Assembly (NCBI GenBank): GCA_000503195.1
Contig: AYSC01000013.1
Span: 32,604-96,603, forward strand
Source of the DNA: Blastomonas sp. CACIA14H2
GTDB lineage: Bacteria > Pseudomonadota > Alphaproteobacteria > Sphingomonadales > Sphingomonadaceae
Direction of reading: 5' to 3'
DNA length: 64,000 nucleotides
Shown: one piece after another, positions 33,884 through 42,659 of the stretch
Position numbering within the stretch: the first letter of the stretch is position 1
How the letters are laid out: the number at the start of each line of letters is the position of its first letter
Notes under the pieces: model-generated
Seen by the model: only the letters and a program-made list of their open reading frames with translations
Told to the model about the DNA's origin: nothing
Databases searched by the model: none
Program-made: the position numbers and the translations under genes

Positions 33884-34381
33884 ATGACCAGCAAAGCCCC
33901 GACACCCCGCGCGACCCGCTTTCCGCGTCCCCGCGCCGCATGGCTGGTCGCGCTGGCAGCACTGCCGCTGCTGGCGGGGTGCGGCCAGCTGCGCGGCCAT
34001 CAGGGCTTCATCTATGACCAGACGCTGGCAGGCCAGATCCTGCCCGGGGTCGACAACCGCCAGTCGGTCGAGCGCACGCTGGGCCGTCCCACCTTTACCG
34101 GCCAGTTCAGCGACAGCGAATGGTATTATTTCGCGCGCGACACCCGCCAGCTCGCCTTTGCCAATCCGCGTCCGACCGCGCAGCAGGTGATGCGGGTGAA
34201 GTTCGACGCCGCCGGCAATGTCGCGGCGGTCGATTTTACCGGGCTGGATCAGGTCGCCAAGATCGATCCCGAAGGCGACAAGACGCCGACGCTGGGCCGC
34301 AAGCGCACCTTCTTCCAGGATCTGTTCGGCAATATCGGCGCGGTGGGCGCGCCGGGCGCAGGCGCAGGCGCGCCGCAATAA
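33884..34381 (+). CDS. bamE: Outer-membrane protein assembly factor BamE
   Basis: 165-residue outer-membrane lipoprotein of the BAM complex, which folds beta-barrel proteins. The lipobox LLAGC follows a long signal peptide; the SmpA/OmlA domain shows GQILPGVDNRQSVERTLGRP and EWYYFARDTRQLAF. Three ATGs (33878, 33881, 33884) follow AAGGA at 33873-33877; the last gives proper spacing. The C-terminal extension is Gly/Ala-rich. It is divergent from the CBP3 gene and stands alone. Confidence 0.9.
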   Translation: MTSKAPTPRATRFPRPRAAWLVALAALPLLAGCGQLRGHQGFIYDQTLAGQILPGVDNRQSVERTLGRPTFTGQFSDSEWYYFARDTRQLAFANPRPTAQQVMRVKFDAAGNVAAVDFTGLDQVAKIDPEGDKTPTLGRKRTFFQDLFGNIGAVGAPGAGAGAPQ

Positions 34382-34396
34382 GCCGGGTCCGGCCGG

Positions 34397-35710
34397 TCAG
34401 TCGTCTTCGGCGATCCGGCTGACCAGCAGCTTGTCGACCTTGCGATTGTCCATGTCGACGATCTCGATCCGCCATCCCTGATCGTTGAACACCTCGCCCT
34501 CCTTGGGCAGGTGGCGCAGGCAGCGCAGCACATGGCCGGCGGCCGTCGCATAATCGCGGTCTTCGGGCAGCGAGATGCCCAGCCGCTCGGCCATTGCGTC
34601 GGCGGGCAGCGCGCCCGAAATCAGCAGGCTGCCATCGGCGCGTTCGACCACCATCGGCGAATCGCCTTCGCCCTGGTCCGACGCGAAATCGCCGACCAGC
34701 GCCTGCAACAGGTCGGCCGGCGTCACGAGGCCTTCGAAATGGCCATATTCGTCGTGGACGAGCGCCATCGGGACCTCGCCCTTCTGCAGCACCTTGAGCG
34801 CGTCCATCGCGTCGACGCGGTCGGGCACGATCGGCGCAGCGCGCGCGAGCGCGGCCAGATCGAGCGGCGCGCCCTCGATGATCGCGGTGAGCAGATCGCG
34901 TACCGTGACGATACCGATGATCGCATCGACCGAGCCATTGGCGACCGGCAGGCGGCTGTGTGGCGATTCGGCCATGATACGGCGCAGATCGTCGAGCCCG
35001 GCATCGGCGGGCAGCCAGTCGACCTCGGTGCGCGGCGTCATCACCTCGCGCACCGGCCGGTCGGCGAGGCGGACCACGCCCGAGATGATCGCGCGCTCGG
35101 ATTCCTCGATCACGCCCGATTTGGTCGCTTCGGCAAAGATCATCTGCAGCTCTTCGGCGGTGACGATATTTTCCGATTCGCGGTTGAGACCGAGCAGGCG
35201 GAAGATCAGCGCGCTCGACCGGTCGAGCACCCAGACCAGCGGGGCCGCGCCGCGCGCCATCAGGTCCATCGGGATCGCCATGATCACCGCGAGTTCCTCG
35301 GCCTTGCGCAACGCGAACTGCTTGGGCACCAGCTCGCCGATCACCAGCGACAGATAGGTGGTGACGCCGATGACCAGCGCGAAGCCGACGCTATCGGCAA
35401 TGTCGGCGGGCACGCCGACCAGCGCCAGCCGCTCGCCAACCGGAGCACCCAGGCTCGCGCCCGAATAGGCGCCCGCCAGAATGCCGATCAGCGTGATGCC
35501 GATCTGGACGGTGGAAAGGAACTTGCCCGGATCGGACCCCAGTCGCAACGCGGTGCGCGCGCCGTTGCTGCCGTCGCGCGCCATCGCTTCCAGCTTGGCG
35601 TTGCGCGCCGAGACGATCGCCAGTTCGGACATCGCGAACACGCCGTTGAGCACGATCAGCGCCAGGATGATGACGACATCCAGCCAGGGAAAGGGGGGAA
35701 GAGGGTCCAT
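34397..35710 (-). CDS. CNNM/CorC-type transporter (hemolysin family protein)
   Basis: 437-residue inner-membrane protein with DUF21 domain (three to four helices, about residues 1-190: NGVFAMSELAIVSARNAKLE, GITLIGILAGAYSGASLGAP), two CBS domains (about 215-335, VREVMTPRTEV and FEGLVTPADLLQALVGDF) and a C-terminal CorC/HlyC domain (about 350-430). Family members take part in magnesium or cobalt homeostasis; the old hemolysin label is historical. It is convergent with bamE. Start ATG at 35710. Confidence 0.92.
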   Translation of the reverse strand: MDPLPPFPWLDVVIILALIVLNGVFAMSELAIVSARNAKLEAMARDGSNGARTALRLGSDPGKFLSTVQIGITLIGILAGAYSGASLGAPVGERLALVGVPADIADSVGFALVIGVTTYLSLVIGELVPKQFALRKAEELAVIMAIPMDLMARGAAPLVWVLDRSSALIFRLLGLNRESENIVTAEELQMIFAEATKSGVIEESERAIISGVVRLADRPVREVMTPRTEVDWLPADAGLDDLRRIMAESPHSRLPVANGSVDAIIGIVTVRDLLTAIIEGAPLDLAALARAAPIVPDRVDAMDALKVLQKGEVPMALVHDEYGHFEGLVTPADLLQALVGDFASDQGEGDSPMVVERADGSLLISGALPADAMAERLGISLPEDRDYATAAGHVLRCLRHLPKEGEVFNDQGWRIEIVDMDNRKVDKLLVSRIAEDD

Positions 35711-35925
35711 CGGGCCTTACAGGGTTAAGGGAGCACCCTATATCGCGCAGGCGCAGGGTGTCACGCGCTTTCGCACCTGCAACCAAACCCGCCGAGCGGC
35801 CTGGCGATCCCGAAAATTAAACGATGTTACAAACGGGTTCGGGAACCATTCAGGCGCACAATCGAATAAGGCGATGAGACGCGGCGACGCGTCCACGAGA
35901 CGAAAGACAATCGCGGGAGCACATG

Positions 35926-36606
35926 ATGAACAGCAAGACGATCCGTATCGCGGCCTTTGCGGGCCTGGCCAGCCTGTCGCTGGCGGCATGCGTCACCGAT
36001 CCGGACACCGGCCAGCAGCGCATCAGCCGCACCGCGATCGGCGGTATCGGCGGCGCGCTCGGCGGCTATCTGCTGGGCGATATTGTCGGCGGCCGCCGAG
36101 ACCGGACCGAGAAGATCGTGGGCGCGGGCATCGGCGCGGTCGCGGGCGCGGGCATCGGCTATTATCTCGACCAGCAGGAGCGCGAACTGCGCCAGAAGAC
36201 CGCCGGGACCGGCATCGATGTCGTGCGCGATGGCGACAGCCTGCTGCTCAACATGCCGAGCCAGGTGACCTTCGACGTCGACAGCTCGGCGGTGAAGCCC
36301 GAGTTCCGCAACACGCTGAACGATGTCGCCTCGACGCTGGTGCAATATGAAAGCACCTATATCGACGTCTATGGCCATACCGATTCGACCGGCAGCGACG
36401 CGTACAACCAGACGCTGTCCGAACGCCGCGCACAGTCGGTGTCGAGCTATCTCTCCGGCCGCGGCGTGCAGTCGGCGCGCCTTGCCACGCGCGGCTTCGG
36501 CGAATCGCAGCCGGTGGCGTCGAACACGACCGAAGATGGCCGCGCGCAGAACCGCCGCGTCGAAATCCGCATCGTGCCGGTGACCCAGGATGATGTGAAC
36601 GGCTGA
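35926..36606 (+). CDS. OmpA-family lipoprotein with glycine-zipper
   Basis: 226-residue outer-membrane lipoprotein. Signal with lipobox SLAAC (Cys about residue 22), then a glycine-zipper segment AIGGIGGALGGYLLGDIVGG and AGIGAVAGAGIGYYL, then an OmpA C-terminal peptidoglycan-binding domain (about 105-220) with VDVYGHTDSTGSDAYN-like repeat spacing and LSERRAQSVSSYLSGRGV. Start at 35926 has GGGAG 6 bases upstream; 35923 is an adjacent alternative. A bidirectional terminator follows. Confidence 0.92.
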   Translation: MNSKTIRIAAFAGLASLSLAACVTDPDTGQQRISRTAIGGIGGALGGYLLGDIVGGRRDRTEKIVGAGIGAVAGAGIGYYLDQQERELRQKTAGTGIDVVRDGDSLLLNMPSQVTFDVDSSAVKPEFRNTLNDVASTLVQYESTYIDVYGHTDSTGSDAYNQTLSERRAQSVSSYLSGRGVQSARLATRGFGESQPVASNTTEDGRAQNRRVEIRIVPVTQDDVNG

Positions 36607-36630
36607 TCGCCGCGCGACCAGCATCGCAGC

Positions 36631-36670
36631 GAAAAGGGCGCGTGCCGCAGCGGCGGCCGCGCCCTTTTTC
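36631..36670. terminator. Bidirectional intrinsic terminator
   Basis: Stem AAAAGGGCGCG (36632-36642) paired with CGCGCCCTTTT (36658-36668), with an inner GC-rich loop and T-runs on both strands. It lies between the convergent OmpA-family gene (plus) and the cupin gene (minus). Confidence 0.85.
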
Positions 36671-36675
36671 GTGCG

Positions 36676-37071
36676 TCATCGCGGCCGGTGTTCGGTGCCC
36701 TGGCCTGCGGTGATGAAAAGCGCGGTCGCCTCGCCGCTCACATCGGCGGTGTGCCAGACGCCCGGGCCGTTGACCGCATAGTCGCCCGGGCCGAGCTCGA
36801 GCGCGGTCGTCGTGCCATCGGGCGCTTGTTGGTGCAGCGTCATCCGCCCCGCGAGGCACAGCACCAGCTCGTCGCCATGCGGATGCATTTCCCACATCGT
36901 CCAGGGCGCATCGAAGCGGAACTGCGCGACCAGCCGGCCTTCGGCGCCATCGCTCGCGGTGCGCGCCTCGTAATCGGCATACCATTGCATGCCGGTCATC
37001 GCGGGCTGGGGCAGGGCTTTCGCGCCCAGACCCAGATGCACCGGGGCGGATTCGATCGAATGGACGGTCAT
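36676..37071 (-). CDS. Cupin-domain protein
   Basis: 131-residue single-cupin protein. Cupin motif 1 is recognised in MHPHGDELVLCLAGRMTLHQ and motif 2 in GPGDYAVNGPGVWHTADV, with metal-ligand histidines in both. Such proteins bind a metal and act as small dioxygenases, isomerases or sensors. It is the last gene of an apparent four-gene run trmL, hemF, VOC, cupin, starting 24 bases after the VOC gene. Function unassigned. Confidence 0.88.
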   Translation of the reverse strand: MTVHSIESAPVHLGLGAKALPQPAMTGMQWYADYEARTASDGAEGRLVAQFRFDAPWTMWEMHPHGDELVLCLAGRMTLHQQAPDGTTTALELGPGDYAVNGPGVWHTADVSGEATALFITAGQGTEHRPR

Positions 37072-37095
37072 GCGGACCTCCCGATGGGCGCCGAC

Positions 37096-37494
37096 CTACC
37101 CGGCGAAAAAATTGAGCTCGAGCAATACCCCATTCGGGTCGAGCGTGAAAAGCTGCTTGAGACCAATGGCTTCGACTTCGTTGCTTTGGTAGTCCGCGCC
37201 GCGCGCCTCCAGCCGGGCGACCATCGCGGGATAATCCCGGCAGCGGAACGCGACATGGTGGATCGATCCGGTGGGCCCCGGCGCCACTGCGCGATCATAG
37301 GTGCGCGGACAGTCGGTGCTGTTGATGTGCACCACCGCGTTGCCCGCCGCATCGTGCGCCCAGCGCGCATTGTCGGGCGTCAGCGGCGGCGGGGCGAGGC
37401 GGATCTCGAGGTCGAGCAGCTCTTCGTAGAAGCGCGCGGTCCCCATCAGGTCATCGGTGATGATGTTGACATGGTCGAGCCGCTCGATCGTCAT
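37096..37494 (-). CDS. VOC family (glyoxalase-like) protein
   Basis: 132-residue vicinal-oxygen-chelate protein: MTIERLDHVNIITDDLMG with the metal-ligand His, RFYEELLDLEIRLAPPP, HHVAFRCRDYPAMVARLEAR and LDPNGVLLELNFF with the terminal Glu ligand. Its start lies 4 bases after the hemF stop, so it is co-transcribed. The pairing with a cupin gene suggests two small metal enzymes in one unit. Substrate unknown. Confidence 0.88.
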   Translation of the reverse strand: MTIERLDHVNIITDDLMGTARFYEELLDLEIRLAPPPLTPDNARWAHDAAGNAVVHINSTDCPRTYDRAVAPGPTGSIHHVAFRCRDYPAMVARLEARGADYQSNEVEAIGLKQLFTLDPNGVLLELNFFAG

Positions 37495-37498
37495 CGGC

Positions 37499-38353
37499 TC
37501 ATTCCCAGACCGCTTCGGGCGGCAGGCTCATCAGGATCGCATCGATATTGCCGCCGGTCTTGAGCCCGAACAAGGTACCGCGATCGTGGATCAGGTTGAA
37601 TTCGGCATAGCGCCCGCGCCAGACGAGCTGCTGATGCTTTTCAGCCGCAGAGAATTCCTGCCCCATCCGCCGCCGCACCAGCGCGGGGAAGATGTCCAGG
37701 AACGCGCGGCCGACATCCTGGGTGAAGGCGAAATTGGCGTCGAATGCCGCCTCGTCCGGGCATTCGAGATGATCATAGAAAATGCCGCCGACCCCGCGGT
37801 GCACGCCGCGATGGGGGATGTAGAAATAGTCGTCCGCCCATTTCTTGAACTTGGCGTGATAGTCGGGATTGTGCGCATCGCACGCGGCCTGCATCCGTGC
37901 GTGAAAATCCGCCGTATCTTGCCCGTAGGGCAGCGGCGGGTTGAGATCGGCTCCACCGCCGAACCACGCCTTGGTGGTCACGAGAAAACGGGTGTTCATA
38001 TGCACCGCAGGCACGTGCGGATTCGACATATGGGCGACCAGGCTTATTCCGGTCGCAAAGAAGCGCGGGTCGCTGCCTGCGCCATGGATCGATTTTGCGA
38101 ATTCCTCGCTGAACCGACCCTCGACGGTCGACACGTTGACGCCCGCCTTTTCGAACACCTTGCCCTTGATCAGCCCGCGCACGCCGCCGCCGCCCGGCGA
38201 TCCGTCCGCCTCGGTACGGTCCCACGGGGTGTATTCGAAGCTCGCATCGCTGCCCGCCTCGCGTTCGATCGCGGTGAATTCGGCGCAGATCGCATCGCGC
38301 AGGCTTTCGAACCAGGCGCGGGCCTTGGGCTTCTGTTCGGTCCAGTCAGTCAT
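37499..38353 (-). CDS. hemF: Oxygen-dependent coproporphyrinogen III oxidase
   Basis: 284-residue cytoplasmic enzyme that converts coproporphyrinogen III to protoporphyrinogen IX using oxygen in haem synthesis. Signatures are VHMNTRFLVTTKAWFGGGAD, HRGVHRGVGGIFYDHLECP and NLIHDRGTLFGLKTGGNIDA. Full family length. It lies 27 bases downstream of trmL and just upstream of the VOC gene. Other haem genes (hemC, hemD) are about 9 kb to the right in the window. Confidence 0.97.
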   Translation of the reverse strand: MTDWTEQKPKARAWFESLRDAICAEFTAIEREAGSDASFEYTPWDRTEADGSPGGGGVRGLIKGKVFEKAGVNVSTVEGRFSEEFAKSIHGAGSDPRFFATGISLVAHMSNPHVPAVHMNTRFLVTTKAWFGGGADLNPPLPYGQDTADFHARMQAACDAHNPDYHAKFKKWADDYFYIPHRGVHRGVGGIFYDHLECPDEAAFDANFAFTQDVGRAFLDIFPALVRRRMGQEFSAAEKHQQLVWRGRYAEFNLIHDRGTLFGLKTGGNIDAILMSLPPEAVWE

Positions 38354-38380
38354 CGCGCTCCCCCATGCGGTGATGGCCGA

Positions 38381-38842
38381 TCATGCCTCACCCAGTCTTC
38401 GTGTCTGCCGCAGCGCTTCGCCCAGCGCAATCCCGGTGGCGACCGATATGTTCAGCGATCGGACACCCGCCGCCATCGGAATGGTGGTCAAAAGGTCGCA
38501 GGCATCGCGCACATGATCGGGTACGCCGGCGCTTTCCGACCCCATCAGCAGGATGTCGTCGTCCCGGAAAGCCGTGCGATAGACGCTGGCGCTAGCCTTG
38601 CTGCTCATCAGCACGAGCCGCGCACCCGTATCGCGCACAAAGGCCTGAAAGCTAGGCCAGTCGGCGTGGCGGGTCATTTCGGCAAGCGGGCCATAGTCCA
38701 TCGCTGCGCGCTTCAGCCGTTTGTCGTCGAACACGAAGCCGCACGGCTCGATGATTTCGACCGGCACCGCCATGCACGCCGCCAGGCGCAGGATGGCGCC
38801 CACATTTCCAGCGATTTCGGGTTGGTACAGGGCAATCCGCAT
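38381..38842 (-). CDS. trmL: tRNA (cytidine(34)-2'-O)-methyltransferase TrmL
   Basis: 153-residue SPOUT methyltransferase that modifies the wobble base of leucine tRNAs. Knotted-fold motifs are LYQPEIAGNVGAILRLAACM near the N-terminus, LLMGSESAGVPDHV, and RSLNISVATGIALGEALRQ. Length fits TrmL/YibK. It is first in the minus-strand run with hemF and is divergent from the petABC operon, with about 250 bases between. Confidence 0.93.
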   Translation of the reverse strand: MRIALYQPEIAGNVGAILRLAACMAVPVEIIEPCGFVFDDKRLKRAAMDYGPLAEMTRHADWPSFQAFVRDTGARLVLMSSKASASVYRTAFRDDDILLMGSESAGVPDHVRDACDLLTTIPMAAGVRSLNISVATGIALGEALRQTRRLGEA

Positions 38843-39095
38843 CGCCCCTTCATAGCGCGCGCGGCGCGGCTGTCACCTGTCGTGCTCGGTTCGGCGCACG
38901 CAGGGCACGGCAAACCGACGCAAAATCGGCGGAATGATGCTGCGGCGCGCCAATTTCCCTGTTGGCAAGATGACGATTTTGCGTCTATCAGGCCCGCAAT
39001 CATGCGGACGGGCCAGGGGCAAAGCCGTGCCATGCCGCTTCCTATATCGACAAAAAACGTATCCTTTTCAATAGCTTGAGGGTCAGGTTAGCGAC

Positions 39096-39668
39096 ATGGC
39101 AGAACAAGTCACGATGTATCAGGATGGCAGTGCCGCCGTCGAATCCGACGGTGTGCGCCGCCGCGACTTCATCAACATCGCCGCCGTCAGCTTTGCGGGT
39201 GTGGGTGGCGCATCGGTGCTGATCCCGCTCATCACGCAGATGGCACCCAGCAAGGACGTGCTCGCGCTGTCGTCGACCGAGGTCGACATCTCGGCGGTGC
39301 AGCCGGGCCAGGCGATCAAGACCGTGTTCCGCAAGCAGCCGGTGTTCATCCGCAACCTGACGCCCGCCGAAATCGCCGCCGCCGACAAGGTGCCCGTCGA
39401 CAGCCTGCGCGATCCGCAGTCGCTCGAAGAACGCACTGTCGACGGCAAGAAGAACTGGCTGGTTACGCTGGGCGTCTGCACGCATCTGGGCTGCGTGCCG
39501 CTGGGCGCGGCGCAGGGCGAGATCAAGGGCGAGTTCGGCGGCTATTTCTGCCCCTGCCACGGTTCGCACTACGATACCGCCGCGCGCATCCGCAAGGGTC
39601 CGGCGCCGAAGAACCTGGAAGTGCCAGAGTTCTCGTTCCTGTCAGACACTGTCATCAAGATCGGTTGA
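39096..39668 (+). CDS. petA: Ubiquinol-cytochrome c reductase iron-sulfur subunit
   Basis: 190-residue Rieske protein of the bc1 complex. The N-terminal twin-arginine-like VRRRDFINIAAVSFAG with a hydrophobic anchor directs Tat export. The [2Fe-2S] motifs are CTHLGCVPLG and CPCHGSHYD. It is the first gene of petABC, with petB 12 bases downstream. Start ATG at 39096 follows a GGTCAGG-type purine stretch. It sits in the inner membrane with its cluster on the periplasmic side and passes electrons to cytochrome c1. Confidence 0.97.
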   Translation: MAEQVTMYQDGSAAVESDGVRRRDFINIAAVSFAGVGGASVLIPLITQMAPSKDVLALSSTEVDISAVQPGQAIKTVFRKQPVFIRNLTPAEIAAADKVPVDSLRDPQSLEERTVDGKKNWLVTLGVCTHLGCVPLGAAQGEIKGEFGGYFCPCHGSHYDTAARIRKGPAPKNLEVPEFSFLSDTVIKIG

Positions 39669-39680
39669 GGAGCATAAGAG

Positions 39681-40976
39681 ATGAGCTTTTCCTGGGCCAA
39701 GCATTACGAACCCAAGTCCGATCTGACCAAATGGCTGGATGAGCGCCTGCCGCTCCCGCGTCTGGTCTATGGGGCGATCGGCGGCGGCTATCCGGTGCCG
39801 CGCAACCTCAACTATTTCTGGAATTTCGGCGTGCTCGCCGGCATCGCTCTGGTCATCCAGATCGTCACCGGCATCATCATGGCAATGCACTATGCGCCCA
39901 ACGCGCTGGTCGCCTTCGATTCGACCGAGCACATCATGCGCGACGTCAACTGGGGCTGGATGCTGCGCTATGCGCATGCCAACGGCGCCAGCTTCTTCTT
40001 CATCGTCGTCTATATCCACATCTTCCGCGGCCTCTATTTCAGCTCGTACAAGGCGCCGCGCGAAATGATCTGGCTGCTCGGCCTGGTCATCTTCCTGCTG
40101 ATGATGGCGACCGCGTTCATGGGCTATGTGCTTCCCTGGGGCCAGATGAGCTTCTGGGGTGCCAAGGTGATCACCGGCCTGTTCGGCGCGATCCCGCTGG
40201 TCGGCGAGCCGATCCAGCAGTGGCTGCTCGGCGGATATGCGCCGGATAATGCCGCGCTCAACCGCTTCTTCTCGCTGCACTATCTGCTGCCGTTCGTGAT
40301 CGCGGGTGTCGTCATCCTGCACATCTGGGCGCTGCACATTCCGGGTTCGTCGAACCCGACCGGCGTGGAAGTGAAGTCGGAATCGGACACCGTGCCGTTC
40401 CACCCCTATTACACCGCCAAGGACGGTTTCGGCCTGGGCGTGTTCCTGATCCTGTTCTGCGCCGTGCTGTTCTTCGCGCCGAACATGCTGGGCCACCCGG
40501 ACAACTATATCCCGGCCAACCCGCTCTCGACGCCTGCGCACATCGTGCCCGAATGGTATTTCTGGCCGTTCTACGCGATCCTGCGCGCCTTCACCTTCGA
40601 CTTCTTCATCGTGCCGGCCAAGCTGCTCGGCGTGCTGGCGATGTTCGCATCGATCCTGCTGCTGTTCTTCCTGCCCTGGCTCGATCGTTCGCCCGTCCGT
40701 TCGGGCAACTATCGCCCGCTGTTCCGCACCTTCTTCATCGTCCTGGTGATCGACGTGCTGATCCTCGGCTATCTCGGAGGTGCACCGGCGGAAGAACCCT
40801 ATGTGATGCTCAGCCAGCTGGCTTCGGCTTATTATTTCGCCCACTTCCTGATCATCCTGCCGATCATCTCGAAGATCGAAAAGCCCAAGCCGCTGCCCTT
40901 CTCGATCACCGAGGCGGTGCTCGGCAAGGACAGCCATGGTACGGCAGGCGGCCCCGCGCTGCAGCCCGCCGAATAA
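39681..40976 (+). CDS. petB: Cytochrome b of the bc1 complex
   Basis: 431-residue eight-helix cytochrome b. Haem-ligand histidines lie in [20 protein letters not shown] and in the helix around [18 protein letters not shown]. The quinol-site PEWY motif is in [18 protein letters not shown]. Length and motifs match alphaproteobacterial cytochrome b. Operonic with petA and petC; the CBP3 family chaperone at 33178 may assist its assembly. Confidence 0.97.
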   Translation: MSFSWAKHYEPKSDLTKWLDERLPLPRLVYGAIGGGYPVPRNLNYFWNFGVLAGIALVIQIVTGIIMAMHYAPNALVAFDSTEHIMRDVNWGWMLRYAHANGASFFFIVVYIHIFRGLYFSSYKAPREMIWLLGLVIFLLMMATAFMGYVLPWGQMSFWGAKVITGLFGAIPLVGEPIQQWLLGGYAPDNAALNRFFSLHYLLPFVIAGVVILHIWALHIPGSSNPTGVEVKSESDTVPFHPYYTAKDGFGLGVFLILFCAVLFFAPNMLGHPDNYIPANPLSTPAHIVPEWYFWPFYAILRAFTFDFFIVPAKLLGVLAMFASILLLFFLPWLDRSPVRSGNYRPLFRTFFIVLVIDVLILGYLGGAPAEEPYVMLSQLASAYYFAHFLIILPIISKIEKPKPLPFSITEAVLGKDSHGTAGGPALQPAE

Positions 40977-41006
40977 GCCCTGACGCAATAAGGAAAGTCA
41001 TTCGAC

Positions 41007-41849
41007 ATGATTCGCATTGGTGCATTTTTGGTCGGGCTGTTCTTCAGCGGCTGGCTGCTGGTCTCCTTCGGTGTCGGTGCGGCCGCCTATATCAGCGAGC
41101 CGCCCCAGCCGACGGCAGAACATGAATTCCACCTTCACCCCAAGAAGCTGGCGCTGAGCAGCGATGGCCCGATGGGCAAGTTCGATCGCCAGCAGCTGCA
41201 GCGCGGTTTCCAGGTGTACAAGGAGGTCTGCTCGGCCTGCCACTCGATGCGTCTGGTCGCATTCCGCAACCTGAGCGAGCTTGGCTATACCGAGGACGAA
41301 GTGAAGGCGATCGCCGCCAACTGGCCCGCCCAGACCCCGTCGATCGATCCGGCCACGGGCGAGGCGACCACGCGCAAGCCGCTGCCTTCGGACTATATCC
41401 CTTCGCCGCATGCCAACGAAACCGCTGCGCGCGCCGCCAACAACAACGCGCTGCCGCCCGATCTTTCGCTGATCACCAAGGCGCGGCACGGCGGAGCGGC
41501 CTATGTCTATTCGCTGCTCACCGGCTATCAGGATCCGCCGGCGGAACTCGCCAAGAAGTTCCCCGATTCCATGCCGGGACCGGGCCTCAATTATAACCCC
41601 TATTTCGCCAACCTGAACATCGCGATGGCCAACCCGCTGGGCAGCGACGGCATCGTCACCTATTCAGACGGCACCAACGCCACCCGCGAACAGATGGCCA
41701 AGGACGTCGCCGCGTTCCTGGTGTGGACCGCCGAGCCCACGCTGGAAAAGCGCCACCAGACCGGCTGGGCCGTGCTGATCTTCCTGATCATCGCGACGGG
41801 CCTGGGCTATATGGCTTATCGCAACGTCTGGGCGGGCGTGAAGCACTGA
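41007..41849 (+). CDS. petC: Cytochrome c1 of the bc1 complex
   Basis: 280-residue c1 subunit. N-terminal signal segment, haem motif CSACHSM (CxxCH), Met-ligand region near IAMANPLGSDGIVTYSDGTN, and a C-terminal membrane anchor WAVLIFLIIATGLGYMAYRN. Start 30 bases after petB with AAGGAAAG upstream. Last gene of the operon; a hairpin follows at 41880. Confidence 0.96.
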   Translation: MIRIGAFLVGLFFSGWLLVSFGVGAAAYISEPPQPTAEHEFHLHPKKLALSSDGPMGKFDRQQLQRGFQVYKEVCSACHSMRLVAFRNLSELGYTEDEVKAIAANWPAQTPSIDPATGEATTRKPLPSDYIPSPHANETAARAANNNALPPDLSLITKARHGGAAYVYSLLTGYQDPPAELAKKFPDSMPGPGLNYNPYFANLNIAMANPLGSDGIVTYSDGTNATREQMAKDVAAFLVWTAEPTLEKRHQTGWAVLIFLIIATGLGYMAYRNVWAGVKH

Positions 41850-41879
41850 GCTTCTGATACACTGTTAGACTGACAACCG

Positions 41880-41914
41880 ATCCGGCCCGGCAGCGCAAGC
41901 TTCCGGGCCGGATT
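41880..41914 (+). terminator. Hairpin terminator after petABC
   Basis: Stem ATCCGGCCCGG (41880-41890) paired with CCGGGCCGGAT (41903-41913), 12-base loop, 30 bases after the petC stop. A short T-rich stretch follows (TTGCGTTT), so it is a plausible but not canonical intrinsic terminator. Confidence 0.65.
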
Positions 41915-42154
41915 GCGTTTGAGGGGCGGCCGCCCTCTCCCCTCCGAGGGAGAGGGTTACGCAGCCTTATGAGCGAAGCGAATTAGGCGAAGCTGGGAGA
42001 GGGGGCGATGCACCCACGCCGACGTATTAGCGGGGCCTGCGACAGGCTCAGGCTGAGCGGCGGTGGGGCGGCTTTGCAGCGGTGCTAGCAAAAACCCCGC
42101 CATATTGGTTGCGATGCTATTGCAGGACGCCGGCATTTCAACGACCATGTCCTC
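41915..42154. repeat. Dispersed palindromic repeat cluster after petC
   Basis: Gene-free DNA with a repeat-type hairpin CCCTCTCCC (41933-41941) / GGGAGAGGG (41948-41956), then GACAGGCTCAGGCTGAGCGG at 42041-42060. The second motif shares GCTCAGGxTGAxC with the insert in tsaD at about 48951-49130. The hairpin design recurs at 63840-64000. These are consistent with a sphingomonad-type dispersed repeat family. Confidence 0.6.
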
Positions 42155-42592
42155 ATGTCATTCCATCAACATGAGCTTTTAGAAACACTGTCCTCGCCGA
42201 TAGCGGCTGACATCATCAAGGTATTTCATCCAGACAGCACGTTCATCCAACGGTTTGAAACAGCCTTCCGATTTGAAGGTTCGAAAATCAGATGGGACTT
42301 GACGCGCGATCATATCTCGCTGACCGAGGTTCAAGTCGACTTTGGTGTGTTTCGAAGTTTTTTCAGTGAGCGAGGCCGTGAGCTTGGATCCGGCCGGACG
42401 GCAATATATCTCAACGATGGCCTTGTGGATTGTGCGCTAACAGCACCGCTGTTCGCTTTTGAGCGTCACTTGAATGAGATCATTTCGATTCCTGCACATC
42501 ACTATTTCGTAGCTGATAATCTAGAATGGTGCATGGCTTATACCATTGAGCGCGACATTGATTTTGGCTGGGCTGTCCAAGAGAATCTATAA
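42155..42592 (+). CDS. Hypothetical protein, low-GC
   Basis: 145-residue protein I do not recognise, beginning MSFHQHELLETLSSPIAADI. It has no signal peptide, membrane span or known motif; it is acidic and aromatic-rich (FFSERG, HHYFVADNLEWCMAY). There is no good ribosome-binding site before the ATG at 42155. Codon use is clearly more AT-rich than in petC and the PBP1A gene on either side, and the gene abuts a dispersed repeat, so recent transfer is likely. It could resemble a small immunity-type protein but no partner toxin is adjacent. Moderately supported as a real gene. Confidence 0.55.
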   Translation: MSFHQHELLETLSSPIAADIIKVFHPDSTFIQRFETAFRFEGSKIRWDLTRDHISLTEVQVDFGVFRSFFSERGRELGSGRTAIYLNDGLVDCALTAPLFAFERHLNEIISIPAHHYFVADNLEWCMAYTIERDIDFGWAVQENL

Positions 42593-42659
42593 CTGCTTTC
42601 CACACAATACTCACCAATACCGTCAGGAACGCCCGAAACCCGACGCCCGCCGATCCGAC

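Noticed and set aside
34511..35728. 405-codon plus-strand open frame opposite the CNNM/CorC gene
   Set aside because: Shadow composition and no motif; the minus-strand CBS-domain gene is well supported.
39642..40988. 448-codon minus-strand open frame opposite petB
   Set aside because: Arg/Glu/His-rich shadow; petB is unmistakable on the plus strand.
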